DNA of 10,648 nt from an uncultured Bacteroidales bacterium. Lineage in GTDB: Bacteria > Bacteroidota > Bacteroidia > Bacteroidales > Bacteroidaceae. The notes beneath the pieces were generated by a model. The model saw only the letters and a program-made list of their open reading frames with translations, had not been told where the DNA came from and made no database searches. The DNA lies in contig CACZRQ010000056.1 of assembly GCA_902783615.1 (NCBI GenBank), positions 1 to 10,648 of the forward strand, in the 5' to 3' direction. Positions 1 through 5,908 of the stretch are shown one piece after another. The first letter of the stretch is position 1. Each line of letters opens with the position of its first letter. A program made the position numbers and the translations under genes.

Positions 1-251
1 CGTAGCCCTTCCATATTATGCCTTTCCACATAATCGCAAAACAGGCGGTTATTTGTAAGGCTGTCTTCACCAAGTGTCTGCACCATCTCGTAGTTGTACA
101 TTTGCAGTCGCGAGTGAAGAATGTCAATCTTATACTCCTTTTCGCGTTGGTATTGATATACGCTAAAGCATACAGCAAAGAGCAGGAATACACCACCTAT
201 ACTGAGTAGTAGATTCCTTTGGAACGATTTACTTCTCAAAGCAGTAGCCAT
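1..251 (-). CDS. Sensor histidine kinase, N-terminal part (runs off the left edge)
   Basis: The minus strand is open from an ATG at 251 to the window edge, giving about 83 residues. The start MATALRSKSFQRN is followed by one hydrophobic segment (residues about 14-32), then a charged stretch (QYQREKEYKID) that leads into a presumed extracytoplasmic sensor region. The gene starts 23 bases inside the 3' end of the response-regulator gene, in another frame; a TTG at 239 is an alternative start. Position, overlap and a single N-terminal membrane helix fit the partner kinase of the regulator, probably translationally coupled to it. The DHp and ATPase domains would lie outside the window, so the kinase assignment is inferred from context. 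The signal sensed is unknown. Confidence 0.72.
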   Translation of the reverse strand, partial: MATALRSKSFQRNLLLSIGGVFLLFAVCFSVYQYQREKEYKIDILHSRLQMYNYEMVQTLGEDSLTNNRLFCDYVERHNMEGL

Positions 252-927
252 AACCAACACGTGTTTTTATATGTTTTCCATAAGAGCCGATCTTCTTGCG
301 CAATCGAGTGATGTTCACATCCACTGTACGATCAAGTACATACACATCTTGAGGCCAACAATATGTCAGTATGTCTTCACGCGAAAACACCTTGCCAGGA
401 TGTTGTAATAAGAGTGATAACATCTCATATTCCAGTTTAGTGAGCAAAAGATTTTGACCATCGATTGTAGCTGTCTTGGCATTCAGATCAAGAATAATAC
501 CCTCAAAACAGATTTTGCTATCAGAAATAGCTACACGAACATCCCCTTGGGGAACCTTTATTTGAGTCGATCGCCTAAGCACCGCCTTGACTCTTGCTTT
601 CACCTCTTTCATGCTTAGTGGCTTGGCGATATAGTCGTCGGCACCGATGTTCAGTCCCTTAACAAGGTTGTCCTCTCCTTCAAGTGCTGTGATAAAAATA
701 ATGGGTATCTGTGCCGTAAAGGGATTGTCCTTCATCTTTCGTGCCATTTGAAATCCAGACATTTCGCCCATCATTACGTCCAAAAGAATTAGTGCAAACT
801 CTTGTAGATGGAGTTCGAGTGCTTCCTCGGCAGAGTTTGCGGTTACGACCTCATATCCTTCAGTTTCAAGGTTGTATTGCAATATCTCACAGATATCTAA
901 CTCGTCATCAACAACAAGTATTTTCAT
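229..927 (-). CDS. OmpR/PhoB-family two-component response regulator
   Basis: This 232-residue protein has the standard two-domain layout. The N-terminal receiver domain (about 1-120) shows the acidic pocket D7-D8, phosphoacceptor D50 in LLDVMM, T80 in FITA, and K102 in the AKP motif. A short linker leads to a winged-helix DNA-binding domain (about 135-232), with the recognition-helix region RTVDVNITRLRKK at about 200-212 and the closing hairpin TRVGYGYCF. The start is placed at MKILVVDDE rather than the upstream ATG at 957, because receiver domains begin at this beta strand and a promoter -7 box lies at 974-981. The sensor kinase gene overlaps its 3' end. Phosphorylation by that kinase should switch DNA binding on or off. 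The regulon cannot be read from the window. Confidence 0.93.
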   Translation of the reverse strand: MKILVVDDELDICEILQYNLETEGYEVVTANSAEEALELHLQEFALILLDVMMGEMSGFQMARKMKDNPFTAQIPIIFITALEGEDNLVKGLNIGADDYIAKPLSMKEVKARVKAVLRRSTQIKVPQGDVRVAISDSKICFEGIILDLNAKTATIDGQNLLLTKLEYEMLSLLLQHPGKVFSREDILTYCWPQDVYVLDRTVDVNITRLRKKIGSYGKHIKTRVGYGYCFEK

Positions 928-973
928 AAATACTTCAAATGATTGAGAATGAAACAAATAATATTTTTGGGCA

Positions 974-981
974 CAAAGATA
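974..981 (-). promoter_or_regulatory. Promoter -7 box of the two-component operon
   Basis: On the minus strand this reads TATCTTTG, an exact match to the Bacteroidetes -7 consensus TAnnTTTG. It lies 47 bases upstream of the regulator's ATG. No clear TTG is seen at the usual -33 distance, only a T-rich stretch. It therefore rests on the -7 box and its position. Confidence 0.55.
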
Positions 982-1081
982 CAGCTTTTTCCTGAGATAT
1001 AGGAATAAAGTGTATTACATTGTTATGACATTATTGTTCTATTGACGGTTATTCCAAATTTCTGTTCCATTCATAGGGACT

Positions 1082-1402
1082 TTTTATGATTGTACAAACC
1101 TGAAGAATGTAAGCATTGGTGATGGTGTAACTACTATCGGCAATTGGGCATTCTCTGGCTGTTCAAGTCTGGATTACTTCTCATACGGCTCTGCTGTAGA
1201 GACAATCGGCGAAGAAGCTTTCTCTGACTGTGTCAATGTAACAAAGCTGATCAGCCATGCAGTCACACCTCCATCTTGTGGTACACAGGCTTTGGATGAT
1301 ATCAACAAGTGGAATTGTACCTTGCAGGTGCCTGCAAACTGTATTACTCAGTATCAGCAAGCAGATCAATGGAAAGAGTTCTTCTTTGTTGAGGGATTGT
1401 GA
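1082..1402 (+). pseudogene. 3' remnant of a BspA-type leucine-rich-repeat protein
   Basis: The plus frame is open from 1046 to the TGA at 1400-1402 but contains no ATG, GTG or TTG start before the homologous part begins. From 1082 it encodes about 106 residues of clear BspA/Treponema-type LRR sequence: FYDCTNLKNVSIGDGVTTIG, then NWAFSGCSSL, then ETIGEEAFSDCVNV, each carrying the AF-x-x-C-x-x-L pattern. It ends in the typical closing segment LQVPANCITQYQQADQWKEF. Such proteins are surface or secreted and often hundreds of residues long, so this is the C-terminal tail only. The upstream repeats and signal peptide are absent, and the flanking sequence belongs to the regulator's promoter region. 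It is most likely a deletion remnant. The intact frame suggests recent decay or a recombination cassette. Confidence 0.72.
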
Positions 1403-1524
1403 TTTGGGAATACCGTATTCCATTGATATTCGTCATTCTAACTTAAGTTTCGGAAGTGAACTAATAGGATGATAATAATCCCTAAAGGCATCACTTGTGA
1501 AGCTTCAGTAAGAAGATGCATTGA

Positions 1525-1886
1525 CGCAGAAAAAAAACTACATGTTTTTTGCCTTCACCCTTCACCTTTTTTAGAAAACCCTTGATGTTTATTATCTATC
1601 ATGGTGAAGGGAGGTGAAGGGAGGTGAAGGCAAGGTGAATGGTGATGAATTACTATGACTATAATTTTGCAACTGATATCACGCTTGCATAGTTTAAATA
1701 TACACTCCATCCAGATTGGAGCAGAGCAACTTTAGTTGTAATGAGTTGGTGATTGCCGTCTAAGTATTGTTCTGCCTTCACCCTCCCTTCACCTCCCTTC
1801 ACCTGCCTTCACCCTGATAAACCAGCTATATCAAGGTGTTTTAAGAAAAGGTGAAGGGTGAAGGCAACTTTTTCGTTTTTTTTGCG
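1525..1886. mobile_element. MITE-like repeat with long terminal inverted repeats of GGTGAAGG blocks
   Basis: A 22-base segment at 1549-1570 (TTGCCTTCACCCTTCACC plus TTTT) recurs as an exact reverse complement at 1846-1867. The similarity continues inward, with gaps, for about 85 bases in each arm (roughly 1549-1633 and 1772-1867). Outward, it may extend through A/T runs to a CGCA at 1525-1528 and its complement at 1883-1886. Each arm also carries a tandem 10-base unit GGTGAAGGGA (1603-1632 on the left; the complement on the right), so each arm can fold on itself or pair with the other arm. The core, about 1650-1770, is AT-rich and has no convincing gene. No transposase is present and no clear target duplication was recognised. 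A non-autonomous element or a repeat of the REP/MITE kind is the best reading. Confidence 0.6.
1603..1632 (+). repeat. Three tandem 10-base units GGTGAAGGGA
   Basis: Two exact copies of GGTGAAGGGA (1603-1612 and 1613-1622) are followed by GGTGAAGGCA (1623-1632), and a degenerate GGTGAATGG follows. The complementary array lies at about 1774-1814 inside the right arm. The units touch without spacers, so this is not a CRISPR array. Confidence 0.8.
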
Positions 1887-1988
1887 AAATTGCTTGAAGC
1901 GGATATTTATGCAAAATGGATTTGCATATACAGCACCCAGAAAAGAGGGAAGCTTTTGTCTTTGAGGCTACCCCATTTTTACGCTCCA

Positions 1989-2055
1989 GTTAAGAAAAAC
2001 TTGCGCCCTCGTTAGAGAAATAGTTTTTCATAACGAAGCAATAAGAAAGGGGGCG
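1989..2055. repeat. Overlapping inverted repeats, two competing hairpins
   Basis: Bases 1989-2001 (GTTAAGAAAAACT) can pair with 2022-2034 (AGTTTTTCATAAC), with 12 of 13 positions matching. Alternatively, CGCCC at 2004-2008 pairs with GGGCG at 2051-2055 and CGTTA at 2010-2014 with TAACG at 2031-2035. The two folds share 2031-2034 and exclude each other. They lie upstream of the carboxylesterase promoter, so they are not in its leader. No function is assigned. Confidence 0.35.
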
Positions 2056-2145
2056 TTTGAAACAGTTGCATAAATATACAGTATAAGTTATGGAGTGATG
2101 CTGCGCTTATTTTTGCTGAATTCCATCAATAAACCATCTCTTTTC

Positions 2146-2176
2146 TTGTCTGCTCAGAAAAAACTTCTTAAATTTG
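2146..2176 (+). promoter_or_regulatory. Promoter of the carboxylesterase gene
   Basis: TTG at 2146-2148 is followed after 20 bases by TAAATTTG at 2169-2176. Both boxes and the spacing match the Bacteroidetes consensus. Transcription should start near 2182, giving a 5' leader of about 25 bases before the ATG at 2206. This decides the start: the longer open frame beginning at 2095 would begin upstream of its own promoter. Confidence 0.7.
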
Positions 2177-2205
2177 TGGCACATAAATCCTTAACAAAAA
2201 GCAAT

Positions 2206-3756
2206 ATGAAAAGAGTACTATTATTTTGCATGGTTGCGCTGGTCATGATGGCCTGCAACACACAACCCAAGACCCCTGGTTTGGTAGAAGTGACTGGAGG
2301 AATGATCCAAGGTGTAGTTGAAGACGGTATGACGGTCTTCAAAGGTATTCCATTTGCAGCTCCTCCTGTAGGTGATCTGCGCTGGAAAGCCCCACAACCC
2401 GTTGTTCCTTGGGAAGGAGTGAGGAATGCCGACAAGTTTGGCCCAAGTCCATTTGCAAACATGGGTCCTCAGGACAATTCCAGTGAGGATTGCCTCTATC
2501 TGAATGTATGGACTCCTGCCCAGTCGCCAAAAGAAAAGCTTCCTGTGATGGTTTGGATCTACGGCGGTGGGTTCTCTATGGGAACATCCTCTTTCTACGA
2601 TGGTGCGCCTATCGCCCGTCAGGGGGTAGTGCTGGTAACCATCAATTATCGTGTGGGCAAGCTGGGCTACTTTGCCCATCCTGCACTGAGTGCTGAGAAT
2701 CCCCAGCATGTGTCGGGTAACTATGGTATTCTCGATCAGATTGCAGCCCTTCGTTGGGTTCAGGACAATATAGCTGCATTTGGTGGTGATCCTTCAAAGG
2801 TAACCATCTTCGGTGAATCTGCTGGCGGTATATCTGTAAGCATGCTGTGCGCATCTCCTTTGGCCAAGGGACTTTTCCGTGGCGCTATCTCACAGAGTGG
2901 CAGCTCGTTTGGTCCTATCAGACCGAAATCATACCCAGGCGAGAATATGAAGTCGCTGGCTCAGGCAGAGCGTGAGGGCGTTGAGTATGCTGAATCTGTG
3001 GGAGCCACAACTGCTGAAGCCCTGCGTGCTTTGGATCCTGCAGAGTTGAGCCGTCAGACGGTAGTTACTGGTGGTGCATGGCCTTGTGTGGATGGATATG
3101 TCATTCCTGATGACCAGTATAAGATGTATGAGGCTGGCAATTATAATGATGTGGCTCTGCTCATTGGTTATAATTCAGACGAGGGCGACAGCTTCGGCTT
3201 TACTGAAGATCCTAAAGATCATGTGGCTGCTGTGAAAGAGCGTTATGAAGATTTTGCCGACAAGTTGCTGGCTGCCTATCCATTGGTTGATGGTAAGGTG
3301 GGCAAGGTTACACGTGACTTGGGACGAGACTCAGCCTTTGGTTGGGGCACATGGGTTTGGGGAAGACTACAGAACCAAACTGGCAAGCAACCTGTCTATA
3401 TGTACTATTTTGACCAGGATCCCATGTATCCAGAGGGAGATCGACGTTATGGCCATCGCTCGCCTCACGGACAGGATGTCAACTTTGTGTTCCAAAATCT
3501 TCGCCCAGGTAACAACCCCACCGACCAGGCTTTGGCTCAGTATATGCTCAAGTATTGGACGAACTTTGCCAAGTGCTGCAACCCCAATGGTGAGCAGAGC
3601 GATGCTGATTTGCCTGTATGGCCTCTGTTCCAGAATGATAACTCTCAGGTAATGGTGCTCACAGGCGAAGGCCCGCATCCAGCCCCCGTAGCTTCAGAAG
3701 CTGCCATGTGGGTACTCAACGATTACTTTGCTTGGAGAAGGTTGCAAGAGAAATGA
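2206..3756 (+). CDS. Type-B carboxylesterase, probable lipoprotein
   Basis: This is a 516-residue alpha/beta-hydrolase of the COesterase (PnbA-like) family, which hydrolyses carboxylic esters. The N-terminus has a short positive end (MKR), a hydrophobic core and the sequence MMAC with Cys17. This is a loose lipobox suggesting a lipid-anchored exported protein. Family motifs are in order: SEDCLYLN (93-100), the oxyanion-hole GGGF (120-123), the nucleophile elbow GESAGG with Ser205, a likely acid Glu326 in NSDEG, and a likely catalytic His421 in HGQDV. The length is normal for the family and no disruption is seen. It has its own promoter and an AT-rich start context without a Shine-Dalgarno sequence. 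The natural substrate is unknown; acetyl or feruloyl esters of plant glycans are possible, but nothing nearby supports this. The upstream ATG at 2095 was rejected because it would precede the signal peptide and the promoter. Confidence 0.92.
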   Translation: MKRVLLFCMVALVMMACNTQPKTPGLVEVTGGMIQGVVEDGMTVFKGIPFAAPPVGDLRWKAPQPVVPWEGVRNADKFGPSPFANMGPQDNSSEDCLYLNVWTPAQSPKEKLPVMVWIYGGGFSMGTSSFYDGAPIARQGVVLVTINYRVGKLGYFAHPALSAENPQHVSGNYGILDQIAALRWVQDNIAAFGGDPSKVTIFGESAGGISVSMLCASPLAKGLFRGAISQSGSSFGPIRPKSYPGENMKSLAQAEREGVEYAESVGATTAEALRALDPAELSRQTVVTGGAWPCVDGYVIPDDQYKMYEAGNYNDVALLIGYNSDEGDSFGFTEDPKDHVAAVKERYEDFADKLLAAYPLVDGKVGKVTRDLGRDSAFGWGTWVWGRLQNQTGKQPVYMYYFDQDPMYPEGDRRYGHRSPHGQDVNFVFQNLRPGNNPTDQALAQYMLKYWTNFAKCCNPNGEQSDADLPVWPLFQNDNSQVMVLTGEGPHPAPVASEAAMWVLNDYFAWRRLQEK

Positions 3757-3787
3757 TAAGAAAAAAGTACAGATAAATGGAAAAAAC

Positions 3788-3818
3788 TTGGTGTTAAGAA
3801 ATAAAACGCTTATCTTTG
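3788..3818 (+). promoter_or_regulatory. Promoter of the TPR protein gene
   Basis: TTG at 3788-3790 is followed after 20 bases by TATCTTTG at 3811-3818, a full consensus Bacteroidetes promoter. The transcript should begin near 3824, about 17 bases before the ATG at 3841. The TPR gene can thus be expressed independently of the esterase. Confidence 0.75.
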
Positions 3819-3840
3819 CATCCCAAAAATAGGTTTAGTC

Positions 3841-4800
3841 ATGGGAATAATTAAATCATTGTTTGGCGGGAAGGCTGAAAAGCCAGCAGAGGAGAAGAGC
3901 AAAAGGCAATTGCAGATTGAGTTTGAGACGTTGAAATACGACGGTATCAGGGCTCAACGTTTGCGTCGTTTGCCTTTTGCGCGCAAATGTCTGGAAGAGG
4001 CCATCAAACTGCAAGATGATTACGAAACCTACGGTTATTTGGCACAGGTACTTGTTGAAATGGGTGAGCTGGAGGCTGCCTTGGAACCCTTGAAGCACAT
4101 GACAGAGGCTGAACCGATGATTGCAGAAAACTATATCTCACTGGCCAATGTGTATTACATGTTGGAGAATTATCAAGAGATGGCTGATAAAGCACAGCTT
4201 GCTATCGACATAGATCATCAGAATGCTCAAGCTTATTACCTGAAAGGAAAGGCAGCACATGCTATGAATGAGTACGGCGAGGCGGAGAGCCTGCTGAGTA
4301 AAGCCATTCAGCTGAGGGCAGACTATGCTGAGGCACTTTTGCTGAGAGGAGAGGTGTATCTGCGTCAAGGCCAGTTGGATAATGCTCTGCAGGATGCTGA
4401 AGGTGTTATTGCTTCAGGGCGTGAGGTTGATAGCGGCTTGCTGCTGCGAGGTGCTGTTCATGAGGTGCAGGAACAGATGGATGAGGCTGAAGCCGATTAT
4501 CGTCAGGTATTAGAACTTGATCCTTTTAATCAGCAGGCCTACTTGAACTTGGGTAAGCTATACTGCAGGCAGGAACGGTTTGAGGATGCCATCGATGTGA
4601 TGGGAGATGCAATAGAGATGAGTCCGGTATTTGCCGATGCATACGCCTTGAGAGCAGAAGCCAAGAAGCAAATTGGCGATACTGAAGGAGCGGCTAAAGA
4701 TGCTACTTCAGCAGCTAATCTGCAGGCTGCCGGAGAGGTGCAAACAGAGGTGGAAGACCCTGCTGCCAGCATCAAGGAGATAGATATTATGCATTTATAG
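3841..4800 (+). CDS. Tetratricopeptide-repeat protein
   Basis: This 319-residue protein is made almost wholly of TPR units. After a short basic N-terminus (MGIIKSLFGGKAEKP) there are about eight repeats of roughly 34 residues between positions 28 and 297. Good examples are ENYISLANVYYMLENYQEM (97-115), AQAYYLKGKAAHAMNEYGEA (129-148) and QQAYLNLGKLYCRQERFEDA (231-250), with the small and aromatic residues at the usual positions. An acidic C-terminal tail follows. There is no signal peptide or membrane segment, so it is probably a cytoplasmic scaffold for protein-protein contacts; the first residues could form a short amphipathic helix. No catalytic domain is seen. It has its own promoter, and the gene ends just before the aromatic operon promoter with no terminator between, so some read-through into the attenuator is possible. 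Its partner is unknown. Confidence 0.9.
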   Translation: MGIIKSLFGGKAEKPAEEKSKRQLQIEFETLKYDGIRAQRLRRLPFARKCLEEAIKLQDDYETYGYLAQVLVEMGELEAALEPLKHMTEAEPMIAENYISLANVYYMLENYQEMADKAQLAIDIDHQNAQAYYLKGKAAHAMNEYGEAESLLSKAIQLRADYAEALLLRGEVYLRQGQLDNALQDAEGVIASGREVDSGLLLRGAVHEVQEQMDEAEADYRQVLELDPFNQQAYLNLGKLYCRQERFEDAIDVMGDAIEMSPVFADAYALRAEAKKQIGDTEGAAKDATSAANLQAAGEVQTEVEDPAASIKEIDIMHL

Positions 4801-4822
4801 TGAAATTTTTCTTATAATTTGC

Positions 4823-4851
4823 TTGTATTTAAAATAATTTGCTTACATTTG
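4823..4851 (+). promoter_or_regulatory. Promoter of the aromatic amino acid operon
   Basis: TACATTTG at 4844-4851 matches the Bacteroidetes -7 box. The -33 element could be TTG at 4823-4825 (18-base gap) or TTG at 4819-4821 (22-base gap); neither spacing is ideal. Transcription would start near 4857, about 20 bases before the leader-peptide ATG at 4878. Confidence 0.65.
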
Positions 4852-4877
4852 CACCCGAATAAACAAAAAAAGAAGTT

Positions 4878-4961
4878 ATGAAAGCATTGTTTTCTTATGC
4901 ATACTACTTTTATTACTTTTACTTTAGCCATAAAGTAGAGCGGGAGTTTGTATGCGTCTAG
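4878..4961 (+). CDS. Phe/Tyr-rich attenuator leader peptide
   Basis: This small open frame encodes 27 residues, beginning MKALFSYAYYFYYFYF. Residues 5-16 contain six Tyr and four Phe out of twelve; a fifth Phe is residue 24. It ends in two consecutive in-frame stops (TAG at 4959, then TGA). It lies between a promoter and an intrinsic terminator directly upstream of pheA, the same arrangement as the enterobacterial pheA leader. Here Tyr and Phe are mixed, matching an operon that makes both amino acids. The proposed role is ribosome stalling when charged tRNA-Phe or tRNA-Tyr is scarce; the peptide itself probably has no function. There is no real Shine-Dalgarno sequence, only an A-rich stretch before the ATG, as is usual in this phylum. 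Translation is inferred. Confidence 0.85.
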   Translation: MKALFSYAYYFYYFYFSHKVEREFVCV

Positions 4962-5020
4962 TGACAGTGATGCTTAAGAACCAAAGATGAAGAAATAGAA
5001 AACCATATAAAATCCCGCTT
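4920..5020 (+). promoter_or_regulatory. Attenuator antiterminator pairing and leader hairpin
   Basis: AGCGGGA at 4939-4945, inside the end of the leader frame, is perfectly complementary to TCCCGCT at 5013-5019. The helix can be extended by a G-T pair (4938/5020) and, past one mismatch, by TTT/AAA (4947-4949/5009-5011). It would use the 5' arm of the terminator, so the two folds exclude each other. Just upstream, TACTTTA at 4920-4926 and TAAAGTA at 4931-4937 form a 7-base-pair hairpin with a GCCA loop, a possible pause hairpin. A ribosome stalled on the aromatic codons would leave 4939 onward free. A ribosome at the stop codon would cover part of it. Confidence 0.65.
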
Positions 5021-5044
5021 CACACAATGTGTGGCGGGATTTTT
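5009..5044 (+). terminator. Intrinsic terminator of the attenuator
   Basis: AAAATCCCGC (5009-5018) pairs perfectly with GCGGGATTTT (5034-5043). Inside it, CACAC (5021-5025) pairs with GTGTG (5029-5033) around an AAT loop, with a two-base TT bulge on the 5' side. A T run (5040-5044) follows the stem. The hairpin ends 15 bases before the pheA start and after the leader-peptide stop, so it can stop transcription before the operon. Confidence 0.85.
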
Positions 5045-5059
5045 AATGTTAATGACAAT

Positions 5060-5908
5060 ATGAAGAAGGTAGCGATACAAGGTGGATATGGGTCTTATCA
5101 CGACATAGCAGCCCATCAGTTTTTTGGGGATGAGGAGATAGAATTGCTGTGCTGTGCCACGTTCGAGGATGTGTTCAAGGCCATCCATGAAGACAGTCAG
5201 GTGTTGGGTATGCTGGCTATTGAGAATACCATTGCGGGTAGCCTACTACACAACAATGAATTGCTGCGACAGAGTGGGACGCAGATTGTTGGCGAGCATA
5301 AGTTGAGGATTTCGCACAGTTTTGTGTGCTTGCCCGATGAGGACTGGCAGGATATTCAAGAGGTAAACTCACATCCCATCGCACTGATGCAATGTCGTGA
5401 GTTCCTGTCACAACATCCAGGCATGAAAGTGGTGGAGACTGAGGATACGGCTTTGAGTGCCGAAAATATCAAACGCAATCACCTGCATGGTCATGCAGCC
5501 ATCTGCTCGAAGTATGCGGCAGAGATTTATGGCATGAAGGTGCTGCAGGAGGGCATTGAAACCAACAAACACAATTTTACACGATTCTTAGTGGTGGCCG
5601 ACCCTTGGCAGGTGGATGCGCTGAACCAATCGAAGCACATGAATCCCAACAAGGCAAACTTGGTGTTTACTTTGCCTCATAGAGAGGGTAGCCTGTCGCA
5701 GGTGCTTTCAATTTTGTCGTTCTACCAGATTAACCTGACGAAGATTCAATCGCTACCCATCATTGGACGCGAATGGGAATACCAATTTTATATAGATGTG
5801 GTGTATGATAACATGCTGCGTTACAAACAGTCGATTGCTGCCATCACCCCATTGACTAAAGAACTTAAAATACTTGGAGAATATGAAGCAGGAAAGTCAA
5901 ATGTCTAA
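5060..5908 (+). CDS. pheA: Prephenate dehydratase
   Basis: This enzyme converts prephenate to phenylpyruvate, the branch step to phenylalanine. The 282 residues form a prephenate dehydratase domain (about 1-180) and a C-terminal ACT regulatory domain (about 198-275). Key motifs are ENTIAGS (55-61) and HNFTRF, whose Thr174 corresponds to the catalytic Thr of the family TRF motif. In the ACT domain GSLSQVL (210-216) matches the GALxxxL motif. The usual ESRP Phe-binding motif is replaced by QSLP (230-233), followed by the conserved WEYQFYID. No chorismate mutase domain is attached; that activity lies on the aroF product. The start is set at MKKVAIQGGYGSYHD, since the upstream ATG at 5027 is inside the terminator loop. 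It is the first structural gene after the attenuator and overlaps the next gene. Confidence 0.95.
   Translation: MKKVAIQGGYGSYHDIAAHQFFGDEEIELLCCATFEDVFKAIHEDSQVLGMLAIENTIAGSLLHNNELLRQSGTQIVGEHKLRISHSFVCLPDEDWQDIQEVNSHPIALMQCREFLSQHPGMKVVETEDTALSAENIKRNHLHGHAAICSKYAAEIYGMKVLQEGIETNKHNFTRFLVVADPWQVDALNQSKHMNPNKANLVFTLPHREGSLSQVLSILSFYQINLTKIQSLPIIGREWEYQFYIDVVYDNMLRYKQSIAAITPLTKELKILGEYEAGKSNV

Noticed and set aside
1407..1421. Palindrome GGAATACCGTATTCC just after the LRR remnant as a terminator
   Set aside because: The stem is short and no T run follows on either strand.
1603..1632. Short regular repeats as a possible CRISPR array
   Set aside because: The 10-base units are directly adjacent without spacers and are part of inverted-repeat arms; no cas genes are present.
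1659..1781. A 40-codon minus-strand open frame in the core of the GGTGAAGG element, starting with GTG
   Set aside because: Frames of this length are common by chance, its start lies in the repeat arm, and the predicted peptide shows no recognisable motif.
2095..2205. N-terminal extension of the carboxylesterase from an ATG at 2095
   Set aside because: It would bury the lipoprotein signal sequence, and a consensus promoter lies inside it at 2146-2176.
3367..3678. Antisense open frame within the carboxylesterase gene
   Set aside because: It is a shadow frame of a well-supported gene and shows no motif of its own. Other long antisense frames over pheA, the aminotransferase, aroF and the symporter were rejected for the same reason.
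5027..5059. N-terminal extension of pheA from an ATG at 5027
   Set aside because: The ATG is in the terminator loop, and the extra residues do not belong to the dehydratase fold, which begins at MKKVAIQGG.
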